64,000 bases of DNA from an uncultured Planococcus sp. (GTDB lineage: Bacteria; Bacillota; Bacilli; Bacillales_A; Planococcaceae): positions 186,001-250,000 of the forward strand of contig CANNAE010000004.1 in the NCBI GenBank assembly GCA_947502505.1. The letters run 5' to 3'. The notes under the pieces were generated by a model. That model searched no databases and was not told the DNA's origin. It saw only the letters and a list, made by a program, of their open reading frames with translations. This document shows positions 26,547 to 36,763 of the stretch, piece by piece. Position 1 is the first letter of the stretch; the number at the start of each line of letters is the position of its first letter. The position numbers and the translations under genes are program-made.

Positions 26547-28248
26547 ATTTTGTATACGCCGCCACCTTATTCCGCCCCGCTTGCTTCGCCCCGATATACA
26601 AAGCGCGGTCGGCGTTGCGAATCATTGCCATGGCGTCATCGCTGTCGTCCGGCGCTGAGGAGACACCGATGCTCATGGTGATGTGGATGCTGACGGTCCC
26701 GCGATTGTCGTCGAGGTCGCTTTGTACAAGGAATTCATGGTTTTCGATTTCCTTGCGGATGTTCTCGGCAAGCAGCATCGCCAATTCCTTGCTATAGCTT
26801 GGAAGCAAGATGACGAACTCTTCTCCCCCGTATCGTGCGACTGTGCCTTCATCACCGATTATTTCAGTCAATAAATTAGCCAAGGCAATCAAGATTTCGT
26901 TGCCGCTTTGATGGCCGTATTTGTCGTTGATGGCTTTGAAATGATCAATATCCATCATGATGACGGACAAATGGTCCAAGTCGCCGCTATTGACTTGTTC
27001 CATGCATTTTCCGATTGCTTCGTCTAAGTAGCGGTAATTGTACAATTTCGTCAATCCGCAACGTTCACTTTTGGCGATCGCATTTTGGACGAGCACCGCT
27101 TTTTCCAATGAAACTGCAAAATAGGTACTTAAGATATCAAGAATTTGAAGCTGGTGATGAAGAAAAGCGTGCTTTCTCCGGGCTGCAAGGACCAATACCC
27201 CTTCGATTTTATTATTGCGTGAAATCGGCATCGCCATGAGGCTCTCAGATTCTGGGTGGATATGATCGGTTTTTATGCCTGCCCATTGGGATTTTCTGCT
27301 GAACATGAATGAATCGTTTTCAACGATTGCCTTCCCCGCTATCCCGTGATCACAGTTGACCGGTTCCACATTGAGCGTTTTGAACTCTTTGTCTTCATAG
27401 GTCCTCAACATTAATAACTGCCCTTCACGGTAATCAATGACATAAGCATAATCCACTTTGAACAACTCTGCGACTTGGATAACGAATTGATCGAGCACTT
27501 CGTCGGATGACAAGCGGGCAGCCAGCTGGTGGCCGATTTCCCCTGCTTTTTTCAAATCATTGTTGACCTTTTCGGAATTCGTGTACATATGGATGATTGC
27601 GGTCATCGTAAAAAATGGTATGCCGAGCAATAACAAGGCCGCCAAGCCGAAATAGGCTTCCGACATATAAAGGGCGATTGAGAAAGGAAACACCAAGAAT
27701 GCAATGGTGAAATCCCAAATTGTATCGAGCGAGAAAAAGTTTTTATGTTCGCCAAGGATCCGGATATAGCCATAGAGGATCAATTGATTTGCCACAAAAG
27801 AGACCGTCTGGAACAACAATCCGAAAATAATGATATGCGTTAGGCTCAAAGAACCGATCTCACCGCCTGCAAACAGGAACGATAAGCCGGCTATCGCCGA
27901 AACAGCAAAGAACATGACGGAATTGAACGGGAAGCGCGCAGATAAGCTCTCAGAAGTCCGCAGCCTCAAGATAACGATGATCATCGCCAATTGAGACAGG
28001 AGGATTTCGGCAAACAGCCCGTATTTCAAGAACACTGCCACTGTCAGCCACTGGACGAGATAGGTCGGCACGCCGCTGATGTTCATCGGGAATAAGCAAG
28101 CCAGTATGAAAAAGGCCAAATACGCTAACACATCGGATAGTTCCATGGCAGGCGGTGGGTAATACTGATAGATGAGATAAAGACCTGGCGGCACGACAAA
28201 TAGCCATGCCGTCCATAGAATTCGTGTTCTTTTTGTTATTGACTCCAT
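26545..28248 (-). CDS. Membrane GAF-GGDEF diguanylate cyclase
   Basis: This 567-residue protein makes cyclic di-GMP from GTP. It has six or seven membrane helices (residues 1-230), a GAF domain (about 240-385) and a GGDEF domain (about 400-567) whose signature is GGEEF at 474-478, an active variant. The inhibitory RxxD site five residues before it is absent, so product inhibition at this site is not expected. The start has GAGGGAG upstream. It lies just upstream of the pilus locus, whose PilB has a likely cyclic di-GMP-binding domain, so a functional link is probable. It ends at its own terminator. Confidence 0.9.
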   Translation of the reverse strand: MESITKRTRILWTAWLFVVPPGLYLIYQYYPPPAMELSDVLAYLAFFILACLFPMNISGVPTYLVQWLTVAVFLKYGLFAEILLSQLAMIIVILRLRTSESLSARFPFNSVMFFAVSAIAGLSFLFAGGEIGSLSLTHIIIFGLLFQTVSFVANQLILYGYIRILGEHKNFFSLDTIWDFTIAFLVFPFSIALYMSEAYFGLAALLLLGIPFFTMTAIIHMYTNSEKVNNDLKKAGEIGHQLAARLSSDEVLDQFVIQVAELFKVDYAYVIDYREGQLLMLRTYEDKEFKTLNVEPVNCDHGIAGKAIVENDSFMFSRKSQWAGIKTDHIHPESESLMAMPISRNNKIEGVLVLAARRKHAFLHHQLQILDILSTYFAVSLEKAVLVQNAIAKSERCGLTKLYNYRYLDEAIGKCMEQVNSGDLDHLSVIMMDIDHFKAINDKYGHQSGNEILIALANLLTEIIGDEGTVARYGGEEFVILLPSYSKELAMLLAENIRKEIENHEFLVQSDLDDNRGTVSIHITMSIGVSSAPDDSDDAMAMIRNADRALYIGAKQAGRNKVAAYTK

Positions 28249-28299
28249 CGCTTTTCTCCCTCGCTATGCTCACGGATTGGCCCGTTTCCCGATTAACGG

Positions 28300-29484
28300 C
28301 TATCTGTAACGCCGGAACATTTCGTAATTGTGTTGTTTCAAGAGGCTCAGTAGGTAAAGAGAACCCGTGACTATTGTCACTTCTACATCTTCTTGTACAG
28401 GTAATATATCATATTCATTTTGAATTGTCTTTATTTTACTTATATTTTCTGAAAATAAAATGTTTGCCGGCATGGCGCGCTCATCTCCGAAATCTATAAA
28501 TGTGAAGCGAGTGGCGATATTTTCCAACTCTTTTAAAATGGATAAATAGTCCTTTCCTTTAATCAAGCCCATCACGATATGAATTTTTTTATTTGGGTAA
28601 TTTTCCTGTATGGTCTCCACAAGCGCCTTGATGCTTGCTTCGTTATGTGCCCCGTCGAAAATGACACCGGGAAATACTTCTTCAAAGCGGAAGGGAATGG
28701 CTGCTTGCGCTAAACCGGAAACCGCTTTTTCTTCTTCGAAGTATTGTCCCAGGATTTGCTCTGCTGCGGTCCATGCTAGTGACGCATTGACTTCCTGGTG
28801 CTTGCCTTTTAATGTTAACGGGCCTTTATACGCTTGTTGCACCGTAAGGACAGGCGTATTTTTTTCTTTGGCGATTTCTTCGATCTGCGCGCGTGCAAGT
28901 TCAGGCAATGGGCCGAGCACGACCGGTTTGCCCAGCTTGATGATTCCCGCCTTATGCCAGGCGATTTCTTTCACGCTGTCTCCAAGAAAAGCCGTATGTT
29001 CTTTAGAAATGCTTGTAATAATGCTTATCAGCGGTTCGATAACATTGGTACTGTCGAACCTGCCCCCCATCCCTGCTTCGATAACGATATAATCCGGAGA
29101 TTTTTCTTTCAATATAAGGAAGGCAGCTGCCGTCAGCAATTCGAAATCCGTCAGCGGTGTTGCCACTTTCGCAAGTTGCTCCATTGCCTTGTCGAAATCT
29201 TTTTCTCCGGCCGGCTGACGGTTGATCTGGATCTGATCATGGACATCTTCAATTGCAGGAGAGAAGAAATTGCCGACCTGTTTTCCGTGAGCCATGAGGA
29301 TGGACGAGATGAAAGCGGCCGTAGAACCTTTGCCATTGGTTCCTGCAATGTGGATAAACGGCAATCCGTGATGGGGATTTCCCAGTTCAGCCAAGGCCGA
29401 TTGGATTGCTTCCAAGCCTGGTTGAATGGCAGTTTTTGAATGGATGCCCCATTTTTCTTTATAATGGTCGAGCCCTGTAATCAT
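28300..29484 (-). CDS. folC: Folylpolyglutamate synthase / dihydrofolate synthase
   Basis: FolC adds glutamate to folates and in many bacteria also makes dihydrofolate. The 394-residue product has the Mur-ligase ATP loop HIAGTNGKGSTAAF near residue 45, the GMGGRFDSTNV motif and a C-terminal ligase domain with GVIFDGAHNEASI. It is some 35 residues shorter than B. subtilis FolC, mainly in the C-terminal part. The ATG at 29484 follows AGAGG. It diverges from the ATP-grasp pair. In B. subtilis valS-folC is a pair; here the two ATP-grasp genes have been placed between them. Confidence 0.9.
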   Translation of the reverse strand: MITGLDHYKEKWGIHSKTAIQPGLEAIQSALAELGNPHHGLPFIHIAGTNGKGSTAAFISSILMAHGKQVGNFFSPAIEDVHDQIQINRQPAGEKDFDKAMEQLAKVATPLTDFELLTAAAFLILKEKSPDYIVIEAGMGGRFDSTNVIEPLISIITSISKEHTAFLGDSVKEIAWHKAGIIKLGKPVVLGPLPELARAQIEEIAKEKNTPVLTVQQAYKGPLTLKGKHQEVNASLAWTAAEQILGQYFEEEKAVSGLAQAAIPFRFEEVFPGVIFDGAHNEASIKALVETIQENYPNKKIHIVMGLIKGKDYLSILKELENIATRFTFIDFGDERAMPANILFSENISKIKTIQNEYDILPVQEDVEVTIVTGSLYLLSLLKQHNYEMFRRYR

Positions 29485-29558
29485 TAATAAAAACCTCTTT
29501 TCATAAATAAACATGATACACTTTTTACGTATGAGTATATCATGAAGGTGGAATGGAA

Positions 29559-30422
29559 ATGCTGAGTTGTTGGGTAATCTATAACGGAAGCCTCGTTTCC
29601 GATAAATTTCAAGACCAGGCGCAGTTAATGGCAGAAGCCGCCAGACGCCAAGGAATCCAAGTGGACATCAAGAAAAATTACGAAATCCAAATGTCGCTGT
29701 CCAAACAGCAAGAGCTGCCGGACTTTGCGGTGCTGCTCGATAAGGACATCCTGCTCGGCTATTTCCTCAAAAGCCGGGGTGTCCCGGTCTATAACGATCC
29801 GGCAATCATCGATTTATGCGACAATAAGGCCACACAATACCTGCGGCTCTCGGAGCGGAAAATCCCCATGCCGAAAACGATTGTCGCCCCAAAAGTCTAT
29901 CCGAAATTCTCCATCCAGGGGTCCGGTTATTACGAAGGGGTCTTGGCACAATTCGGCTTGCCAATGATCATCAAGGAAGGGCACGGTTCATTCGGCATGA
30001 AAGTGTATTTAATCGAGACTGAAGAGCAGTTTCATGAAAAAGTCGAAAGCCTATCAGGTATCGATTACGTATTCCAGGAATTCATCTCAGAAAGCCGCGG
30101 CCGCGATATCCGCGTCAATATTGTGGGAGGAAAAGTCGTTGCCGCGATGAAGCGCCAGTCCGATACCGATTTTCGGGCGAACATCACCAATGGCGGCCGT
30201 GCGTTTCCCGTCGAATTGACTCCCGAGCAACAACAACTCGCCATTGACGCGGCTGAAGCAGTCGGGGCGGTATTTGCCGGCGTCGATCTATTATACGGCC
30301 CAAATGGCCAGACGCTCGTCTGTGAAGTCAATGCCGCGGCGCATATCCGCAATATCCTCAATGTCACAGGCGTCAATGTCGGGGATGCGATGATTCGCTA
30401 TATTGTCGAGGATTTATCATGA
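29559..30422 (+). CDS. RimK-like ATP-grasp ligase (first of a pair)
   Basis: The 287-residue protein belongs to the ATP-grasp superfamily and resembles RimK-type glutamate ligases. It has an N-terminal pre-ATP-grasp domain, the nucleotide-binding stretch PMIIKEGHGSFGMKVYLIE, DIRVNIVGGKVVAAMKRQS, and a metal-binding end GVDLLYGPNGQTLVCEVN. Such enzymes join an amine to a carboxylate via acyl phosphate. Substrate is not known; peptide, cofactor or protein modification are all possible. I chose the second ATG (29559), which has AAGGTGG at better spacing. It overlaps the next gene by four bases, so the two act together. Confidence 0.8.
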   Translation: MLSCWVIYNGSLVSDKFQDQAQLMAEAARRQGIQVDIKKNYEIQMSLSKQQELPDFAVLLDKDILLGYFLKSRGVPVYNDPAIIDLCDNKATQYLRLSERKIPMPKTIVAPKVYPKFSIQGSGYYEGVLAQFGLPMIIKEGHGSFGMKVYLIETEEQFHEKVESLSGIDYVFQEFISESRGRDIRVNIVGGKVVAAMKRQSDTDFRANITNGGRAFPVELTPEQQQLAIDAAEAVGAVFAGVDLLYGPNGQTLVCEVNAAAHIRNILNVTGVNVGDAMIRYIVEDLS

Positions 30423-31213
30423 TCGTTTTGTATGAAACGGCGTCTGCCCAGCACAATATGGCATGGATTGACGAATTAAAACGATTTTATCCGATTGAGC
30501 TGCTCACTTGGGACGACTGGAGTGAGTCCGGGCTCAAGGAATTTCTCAAGCGCCTTCACGGTCAATCGGTCTTTTTCCGCGTTCGGAAGCCCAACGCTGC
30601 GCGTTTTTTAGAGGATCACGGCGTCCGGTTGATCAACCGCGCAGAAGTGAACCGCATCGCGAACGATAAATGGCAAAGCCATCAATTCCTGCAACTGCTC
30701 GGCGTGCCGGTGATCCCGACACAGAAAACGCCGCTCCCGCTCCCTTATATCGCTAAAACTGCTGACGGCCATGGAGGCCAGGAAGTCTGGCTGGTTAAAT
30801 CGCCACAAGATCAGCCGGACACTAAAGCCTCTCTTCTCTATCAGCCTGTTGTTCCGCACATAGCCGATGTCCGGGCCTATGTGATCGGCAAGGAGATTGT
30901 TGGTGCGGTCAAACGCAGCGCCACCGATTCATTCAAAGCGAATTATTCACTCGGCGCTACTGCTGAACGCTTTGAGCTGACGGCTGCACAGCGCCAAGAC
31001 ATCGAAAAAATTGCCAAAGCCTTGAAGAGTGATTATCTCGGCATCGATTTTCTTCTATTAGAAGACGGCCGCCACGTCTTTAATGAACTCGAAGATCCCG
31101 TCGGCGCCCGTTCTTTTTACCAAACGCATGACGTCAATATCGCTGAACTCTTGGCACGCCATTTCACGAAGCTCGACCAAAACTATCCGTTCCGCGAACA
31201 TGACCGGAACTAA
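30419..31213 (+). CDS. ATP-grasp family protein (second of a pair)
   Basis: The 264-residue product shares the ATP-grasp C-terminal pattern: PYIAKTADGHGGQEVWLV, DVRAYVIGKEIVGAVKRSAT and LGIDFLLLEDGRHVFNELED. The last motif has ELED where RimK-type enzymes have EVN, a change at a metal ligand, so activity may differ or depend on the partner. The ATG overlaps the previous stop (ATGA). A terminator shared with valS ends the unit. The pair has no counterpart in this position in B. subtilis. Function is unknown. Confidence 0.75.
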   Translation: MIVLYETASAQHNMAWIDELKRFYPIELLTWDDWSESGLKEFLKRLHGQSVFFRVRKPNAARFLEDHGVRLINRAEVNRIANDKWQSHQFLQLLGVPVIPTQKTPLPLPYIAKTADGHGGQEVWLVKSPQDQPDTKASLLYQPVVPHIADVRAYVIGKEIVGAVKRSATDSFKANYSLGATAERFELTAAQRQDIEKIAKALKSDYLGIDFLLLEDGRHVFNELEDPVGARSFYQTHDVNIAELLARHFTKLDQNYPFREHDRN

Positions 31214-31250
31214 AAAAGCGATTCCCCCAATCGAGGGGAATCGCTTTTTT
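31212..31250. terminator. Bidirectional terminator between the ATP-grasp pair and valS
   Basis: A perfect 16-bp stem (31212-31227 with 31235-31250), including flanking A and T runs, can end both convergent transcripts. Confidence 0.92.
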
Positions 31251-31253
31251 ATA

Positions 31254-33887
31254 TTACAAATTCTTCAATTCTTCCATACGTTTTTCGACCGTTGCGTGCT
31301 TCTCGAGGTAATCCGCTTCTTTCTTGCGCTCCTCTGCCACGACCGCTTCCGGTGCTTTCGACACGAAGCGTTCATTCGACAATTTGCCTTGAACGAGTTT
31401 CACTTCTTTCGCCCATTTGTCGAGTTCTTTTTGCAGGCGTTTCAGCTCTTCTTCGATATCGATCAAGCCTTCAAGCGGCATGAACAATTCCGCTCCGGAT
31501 ACGACCGCTGACATCGATTTCTCTGGCGCTTCGATGTTGTGGCCGATCGTCAAAGTTTCCGGGTTGCAGAAACGTTCGATGTACGCCGCATTTTCTTCGA
31601 GTACCGATAAAGTCGTCTCGTCTTTCGCGCTGATCGTCATCGGCACTTTCTTGCTCATCGGCGTCTGGACTTCGGCGCGAATCGTGCGGACCGAACGGAT
31701 CACGTCCATCAATAGCTTCATGCTATCGGCTTTTTTCGCATCGCTCAGTGCCGGATCGGCTGTCGGCCAAGCGGCAATCGTGATGGATTCGCCTTCGGTC
31801 GGCAAGTTCTGCCAAATTTCTTCTGTGATGAATGGCATGAACGGGTGCAGCAAGCGCATCGTGTTATCGAGCACGTATGCGAGCACCGAACGCGTCATGG
31901 CTTTTGCCTGCTCGTCTTCCCCGTATAATGGCAATTTGGCCATTTCGATATACCAATCACAGAAATCATCCCAGATGAAGTTATAAAGTAAACGGCCGAC
32001 TTCCCCGAACTCGTAGCGTTCCGCAAGGTCTGTCACTTGCTCGATCGTTTCATTGAGGCGCGTCAAAATCCATGTGTCCGCCACGGATTTCTCGCCGGAC
32101 AAGTCGATATCTTTATTCTCCATGCCTTCCATGTTCATCATCGCAAAGCGCGAAGCGTTCCAGATTTTATTGGCGAAGTTCCAAACCGACTCGACTTTAT
32201 CGTTCGAGTAGCGAAGGTCCTGTCCTGGAGACGAAGCTGTTGCTAGGAAGTAACGCAAGGAATCTGCGCCGTATTCCGAGATGACGTCCATCGGATCGAC
32301 GCCATTGCCGAGTGATTTCGACATTTTGCGGCCTTCTGCATCCCGAACAAGTCCATGAATGAGCACGTCTTTGAACGGTTTTTCACCAGTGAATTCAAGT
32401 GCCTGGAAAATCATGCGCGATACCCAGAAGTTGATGATGTCATAGCCTGTCACGAGTGCATCGGTCGGGTAATAACGGCTCAACTCGTCGTTTTCTTCCG
32501 GCCAGCCGAGTGTCGAAAACGGCCAAAGGGCAGAAGAGAACCATGTATCGAGAACATCTTCATCTTGCGTCCAGTTTTCCGCGTCCTCTGGCGCAGAGTG
32601 GCCGACGTAGATTTCACCGGTTTCGTTATGGTACCAAGCCGGGATTTGGTGGCCCCACCACAATTGACGAGAAATGCACCAATCGCGAATGTTTTCCATC
32701 CAGTGCAAATAGGTTTTCTCAAAACGGTCCGGCACGAAATTAACGCCGTCTTCGCTCTTCTGGCTGTCCACAGCCGCTTTCGCGAGTGGCTGCATGTCCA
32801 CGAACCATTGCGTCGATAGGTACGGTTCGACTACGGCGCCGCTGCGCTCGGAATGGCCGACTGAATGCAAGTGTTCTTCGATTTTGAACAACACGTCCAT
32901 GTCTTGCAAATCTTTGATGATCGCTTTACGGCATTCAAAGCGGTCCATGCCTTCGTACTTGCCGGCATTTTCGTTCATCGAGCCGTCTTCGTGCATGATG
33001 AGAACGCGCTCTAGGTTATGGCGATTGCCGATCTCAAAGTCGTTCGGGTCATGGGCCGGCGTGATCTTAACCGCGCCGCTGCCGAATTCACGGTCTACGT
33101 AATCATCTGCAACGATTTCAATTTCACGGCCAACGATCGGCAAGATGAGCTTTTTCCCAATCAAATGCTGATAGCGTTCGTCTCTTGGATGAACCGCTAC
33201 TGCTGTATCGCCGAGCATCGTCTCAGGGCGCGTCGTCGCGATTTCGATATGGCCAGAACCATCAGCAAGCGGATAGCGCATATGGTAAAACGCGCCTTGC
33301 ACATCTTTGTAGATAACTTCGATATCCGAGATGGCTGTTTTTGTCGCCGGGTCCCAGTTGATGATGTATTTGCCGCGGTAGATCAATTTCTTCTCGTACA
33401 ATTTGACGAATACTTCGCGCACGGCTTTTGATAAGCCATCGTCCAAAGTGAAACGCTCACGTGAATAATCAAGGCCCAGGCCCAGCTTCGACCATTGCTG
33501 GCGGATATGGCCCGCATATTCATCTTTCCATTTCCACGACTCTTCAAGGAAGGCTTCGCGGCCCATATCGTGGCGCGAACGCCCTTCTTCTTTCAGCTTG
33601 CCTTCCACTTTTGCCTGTGTCGCGATACCGGCATGGTCCATTCCAGGAAGCCATAAAGCGTCGAATCCTTGCATGCGCTTCATGCGCGTCATGATGTCTT
33701 GCAAAGTCGTATCCCACGCATGGCCCAAGTGAAGCTTGCCCGTGACGTTCGGCGGCGGAATCACGATCGTATACGGCGTCTTGCCGCTTTCTGGTTTTGC
33801 TTCGAAGAATTTATTGTCCACCCACCAGTCATAACGCCCTTGTTCGATTGCCTGCGGTTCGTATTTCGTTGATAATTGCTTGCTCAT
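31254..33887 (-). CDS. valS: Valine-tRNA ligase
   Basis: ValS charges tRNA-Val. The 877-residue class I synthetase has [16 protein letters not shown] (HIGH motif) near residue 45, an editing domain insert with [17 protein letters not shown], the KMSKS motif in [10 protein letters not shown], an anticodon-binding domain and the C-terminal valine-type coiled coil from about residue 805. All typical parts are intact. The start follows AGAGGAGG. It is controlled by a T-box leader directly upstream. Confidence 0.97.
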   Translation of the reverse strand: MSKQLSTKYEPQAIEQGRYDWWVDNKFFEAKPESGKTPYTIVIPPPNVTGKLHLGHAWDTTLQDIMTRMKRMQGFDALWLPGMDHAGIATQAKVEGKLKEEGRSRHDMGREAFLEESWKWKDEYAGHIRQQWSKLGLGLDYSRERFTLDDGLSKAVREVFVKLYEKKLIYRGKYIINWDPATKTAISDIEVIYKDVQGAFYHMRYPLADGSGHIEIATTRPETMLGDTAVAVHPRDERYQHLIGKKLILPIVGREIEIVADDYVDREFGSGAVKITPAHDPNDFEIGNRHNLERVLIMHEDGSMNENAGKYEGMDRFECRKAIIKDLQDMDVLFKIEEHLHSVGHSERSGAVVEPYLSTQWFVDMQPLAKAAVDSQKSEDGVNFVPDRFEKTYLHWMENIRDWCISRQLWWGHQIPAWYHNETGEIYVGHSAPEDAENWTQDEDVLDTWFSSALWPFSTLGWPEENDELSRYYPTDALVTGYDIINFWVSRMIFQALEFTGEKPFKDVLIHGLVRDAEGRKMSKSLGNGVDPMDVISEYGADSLRYFLATASSPGQDLRYSNDKVESVWNFANKIWNASRFAMMNMEGMENKDIDLSGEKSVADTWILTRLNETIEQVTDLAERYEFGEVGRLLYNFIWDDFCDWYIEMAKLPLYGEDEQAKAMTRSVLAYVLDNTMRLLHPFMPFITEEIWQNLPTEGESITIAAWPTADPALSDAKKADSMKLLMDVIRSVRTIRAEVQTPMSKKVPMTISAKDETTLSVLEENAAYIERFCNPETLTIGHNIEAPEKSMSAVVSGAELFMPLEGLIDIEEELKRLQKELDKWAKEVKLVQGKLSNERFVSKAPEAVVAEERKKEADYLEKHATVEKRMEELKNL

Positions 33888-33944
33888 CCAAATTCCTCCT
33901 CTTGGCCAATATGCGGCACATATTCTGTCGAACTTAAAAATGAA

Positions 33945-34193
33945 TACAAAAAAACTCCTGTCGTCTCGTAAAGGACGAAGGAGTTTTTCGCGGTACCACC
34001 TTTATACACAGGCAGAATTTCGCCTGGCTCTCAAGTTCGATAACGGATTCGCATCCGGTTCCCGCTACTCATTTCACGGCAACTGCTCCGAGGTGACATT
34101 CAAACGCGGTCCATGAAAGCCTCTCACCACTCGGCTTTCTCTCTGAAATGTTCCCGGCATTTTACTATCCTCATCTACGCATCTATATACTGT
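33945..34193 (-). ncRNA. T-box leader of valS
   Basis: The leader has the hallmark GGTGGTACCGCG at 33989-34000, which pairs with the uncharged tRNA acceptor end, followed by a terminator stem (33952-33990) with a T-run. In the Stem I region, GTC (34095-34097) sits in the specifier-loop context GAATGTCACC, a valine codon, in agreement with the gene below. Uncharged tRNA-Val should favour read-through. Stem borders are estimated by eye. Confidence 0.93.
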
Positions 34194-34200
34194 TAAGCTT

Positions 34201-34230
34201 ATTGTACTCAATAGCCTGATTTAGCGTCAA
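34201..34230 (-). promoter_or_regulatory. Promoter of the valS T-box transcript
   Basis: On the minus strand TTGACG (34225-34230) and TACAAT (34201-34206) are 18 bases apart. The promoter overlaps the last codons of the upstream membrane-protein gene. Confidence 0.75.
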
Positions 34231-35257
34231 GCTTTTTCACGTAGTAAGACACGAGCGGCGCCGCAACGAGCAGGATAAAGAACAGCCGGAACAGATGAAA
34301 GCTCGTCACCAGCGGCACATCTGCCCCCGCTTCGAGTGCGGTAATCGTCATTTCCGCCATGCCGCCAGGAGCCGCACTTAAGAAAAAGTCGAGAAATAGA
34401 TAATCCGGCAATAACAGTTCCAGCCCGTAGGCAAGACCCGCAGAAAAAGCAATCAGCAGTACCGTATTCAAGAACACGGCCCCCGCAATCCGGCTATCCA
34501 AGGAATCGCCAAGCTTTTCCATCGACAAACCAAGATGTGTCCCGATTAACACTTGCGCGATAATGATGACAAGACTTGGAAGGTCGACCAAATCGCTGCC
34601 TGTCACAGTCTGGACGATCGCCATCACCAGAACAGGTGCCATCAATTCGCGCGCCGGAAATGAAATGCGTTTCATGATCCAGTACAACACATAACCAGCG
34701 ACAAGGGCGATGCCAAATGCATAAGGCGAGAACTGAAAGCTTGCTTCCTCGATTTCACCCGGCGCACGTCCCGACAAGAACCCCGCCGCGAGGGGAACGG
34801 TGAAAACGATGAGCAGGATGCGGAAAGTTTGCATGACTGACACAATCGTGACATTGGCCGATTTGACGTCTTCAGAAATCAGCACCATCTGTGATAAGCC
34901 GCCCGGCATCGAACCGAGCAATGCCGTCGACATCGTCACGCGCGTCATGCGCTGGAACAATAATCCGAGCAGCAAAGAAAAGGCAACGACTGCGATGGTC
35001 ATGATAAACATATACGGCAAGTCCGCCCCCATCAGCAATACAGATTCTTGCGTGAACGCTGCACCGATTTGGATGCCAAGCAGTAATAGCCCGATTGTCC
35101 GGAACACTTTAGGCCAGCGGAACTTCATATCGGTCATTTGACGCAAAACGAGAAAAGCCGCCATCGGGCCTAACAGCCATGGCAGAAACAAGCCGCTCAA
35201 GCTGAACAACAAGCCAGCGCCAAGCGCGATGGCCAAAGTGATTAGAAAGGATTTCAA
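34208..35257 (-). CDS. AbrB family membrane protein
   Basis: This 349-residue integral membrane protein has about ten hydrophobic helices arranged as two similar halves, each with a conserved loop: LLGSMPGGLSQMVLISEDV near residue 115 and FFLSAAPGGMAEMTITALEA near 295. This repeat defines the AbrB (Gneg_AbrB_dup) membrane family, not the DNA-binding AbrB. The role is not established; some members are annotated as putative transporters. It occupies the interval between valS and hemL where B. subtilis has ysxE and spoVID. Confidence 0.85.
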   Translation of the reverse strand: MKSFLITLAIALGAGLLFSLSGLFLPWLLGPMAAFLVLRQMTDMKFRWPKVFRTIGLLLLGIQIGAAFTQESVLLMGADLPYMFIMTIAVVAFSLLLGLLFQRMTRVTMSTALLGSMPGGLSQMVLISEDVKSANVTIVSVMQTFRILLIVFTVPLAAGFLSGRAPGEIEEASFQFSPYAFGIALVAGYVLYWIMKRISFPARELMAPVLVMAIVQTVTGSDLVDLPSLVIIIAQVLIGTHLGLSMEKLGDSLDSRIAGAVFLNTVLLIAFSAGLAYGLELLLPDYLFLDFFLSAAPGGMAEMTITALEAGADVPLVTSFHLFRLFFILLVAAPLVSYYVKKLDAKSGY

Positions 35258-35418
35258 GGCGTTACCAACTTTCGCTAAATAAAATTCACATTAGTTTTAT
35301 ATTACCAGACTAACGGGAAAAAAATGAACTTCCCGAAAAAAAATGAAGGCAATGAGATCGGAGCATACCGTTTACTGAACCTCAATCCGTCTATTGCCTA
35401 CTAACTTAGCTCTATCCA

Positions 35419-35467
35419 TAAAAAAACCGCCCCCAAATGCCATTTCAAATGGCCTTTAAGGACGGTT
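35419..35467 (-). terminator. Terminator after the hem operon
   Basis: On the minus strand AACCGTCC with GGGGCGGTT encloses an inner stem, GGCCATTT with AAATGGC, and is followed by a T-run. It ends the hemAXCDBL unit. Confidence 0.8.
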
Positions 35468-35475
35468 CAATTCAT

Positions 35476-36762
35476 TTATCTTGCCAGTTTCGCAAACACA
35501 TTATGGAATGCTTGAACTGTGCGTTCGATATGTTCAGGTGTATGTGCAGTCGATAGGAACATGCCTTCAAACTGGGAAGGCGGCAGGAAAATACCCTCTT
35601 CCGCCATCAAGCGGTAATAATCCGCAAACAATTCCAAATCAGAACTTGAAGCTGTCTCGAAGTTCGTTACTTCCTCGTTTGTAAAGAAGAAGCCGATCAT
35701 CGAACCGGCACGGTTGACCGTGTGCGGGATATTGTATTTTTCAGCCGCTTCGCGGAACCCTTTTTCCAGCTCGTCTCCGCGTTCGACGAATGTTTCGTAG
35801 CTTGATTCGTCGAGACGGGACAAGGTCTCAAAGCCTGCACGCATGGCAAGCGGGTTGCCGGACAAGGTGCCCGCCTGGTAGATCGACCCGCTTGGTGCGA
35901 CTTGCTCCATGATTTCGCGCTTGCCGCCGAATGCGCCGACAGGCAATCCGCCGCCGATAACTTTGCCGAGGCAAGTCATATCGGGCGTCACATTATAATG
36001 CCCTTGAGCACAATTATAGCCGACGCGGAAGCCGGTCATGACTTCATCGAAGATCAAGACGGTGCCGTTCTCATGCGTCAAATTGCGCAGCTCTTGAAGG
36101 AAGCCTTCAGTTGGCGGCACGACGCCCATATTGCCGGCAACCGGCTCGACGATTACTGCTGCTAAGTCGTCGCCGAATTCGCGGAACGCGAGACGCACGC
36201 TTTCCAAATCGTTATAAGGGACGGTGATGGTGTTTTTCGCAACCGATTCGGGAACGCCTGGTGAATCGGGCAAGCCGAGTGTCGCAACACCCGATCCTGC
36301 TTTGATCAATAGGCTATCGCCATGCCCGTGGTAGCAGCCTTCAAATTTCAGGATCTTGTTGCGGCCGGTATAGCCGCGAGCCACGCGAAGTGCACTCATG
36401 GTCGCTTCAGTACCGGACGATACCATGCGGACCATTTCAATAGACGGCACACGCTCTTGGACCAATTTCGCCATGTCGTTTTCAAGGATGGTCGGCGCGC
36501 CGAATGAAGTGCCGAGCGTTGCTTGTTCCTGAATGGCCTCAACCACTTCAGGATGCGCGTGGCCAAGAATCAGCGGGCCCCAAGACAAGACGTAATCGAT
36601 ATACGTATTGCCATCGATATCAGTAATGGTCGCACCGCTGCCGGATTGCATGAAAATCGGGTCCATATTGACCGACTTGAATGCACGCACCGGGCTATTG
36701 ACGCCGCCTGGCATCAATGTTTTCGCTTCTTCGAATGCTTGTTTAGAGTGTTCGTAACCCAT
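35476..36762 (-). CDS. hemL: Glutamate-1-semialdehyde 2,1-aminomutase
   Basis: HemL turns glutamate-1-semialdehyde into 5-aminolevulinate, with PLP or PMP as cofactor. The 428-residue protein opens [20 protein letters not shown], a close family match, and has the PLP lysine in [16 protein letters not shown] near residue 265 and the tail motif [15 protein letters not shown]. The ATG at 36762 has GGAGGGG upstream and is one base after the hemB stop. It is the last gene of the operon. In B. subtilis spoVID follows; it is absent. Confidence 0.96.
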   Translation of the reverse strand: MGYEHSKQAFEEAKTLMPGGVNSPVRAFKSVNMDPIFMQSGSGATITDIDGNTYIDYVLSWGPLILGHAHPEVVEAIQEQATLGTSFGAPTILENDMAKLVQERVPSIEMVRMVSSGTEATMSALRVARGYTGRNKILKFEGCYHGHGDSLLIKAGSGVATLGLPDSPGVPESVAKNTITVPYNDLESVRLAFREFGDDLAAVIVEPVAGNMGVVPPTEGFLQELRNLTHENGTVLIFDEVMTGFRVGYNCAQGHYNVTPDMTCLGKVIGGGLPVGAFGGKREIMEQVAPSGSIYQAGTLSGNPLAMRAGFETLSRLDESSYETFVERGDELEKGFREAAEKYNIPHTVNRAGSMIGFFFTNEEVTNFETASSSDLELFADYYRLMAEEGIFLPPSQFEGMFLSTAHTPEHIERTVQAFHNVFAKLAR

Positions 36763-36763
36763 G

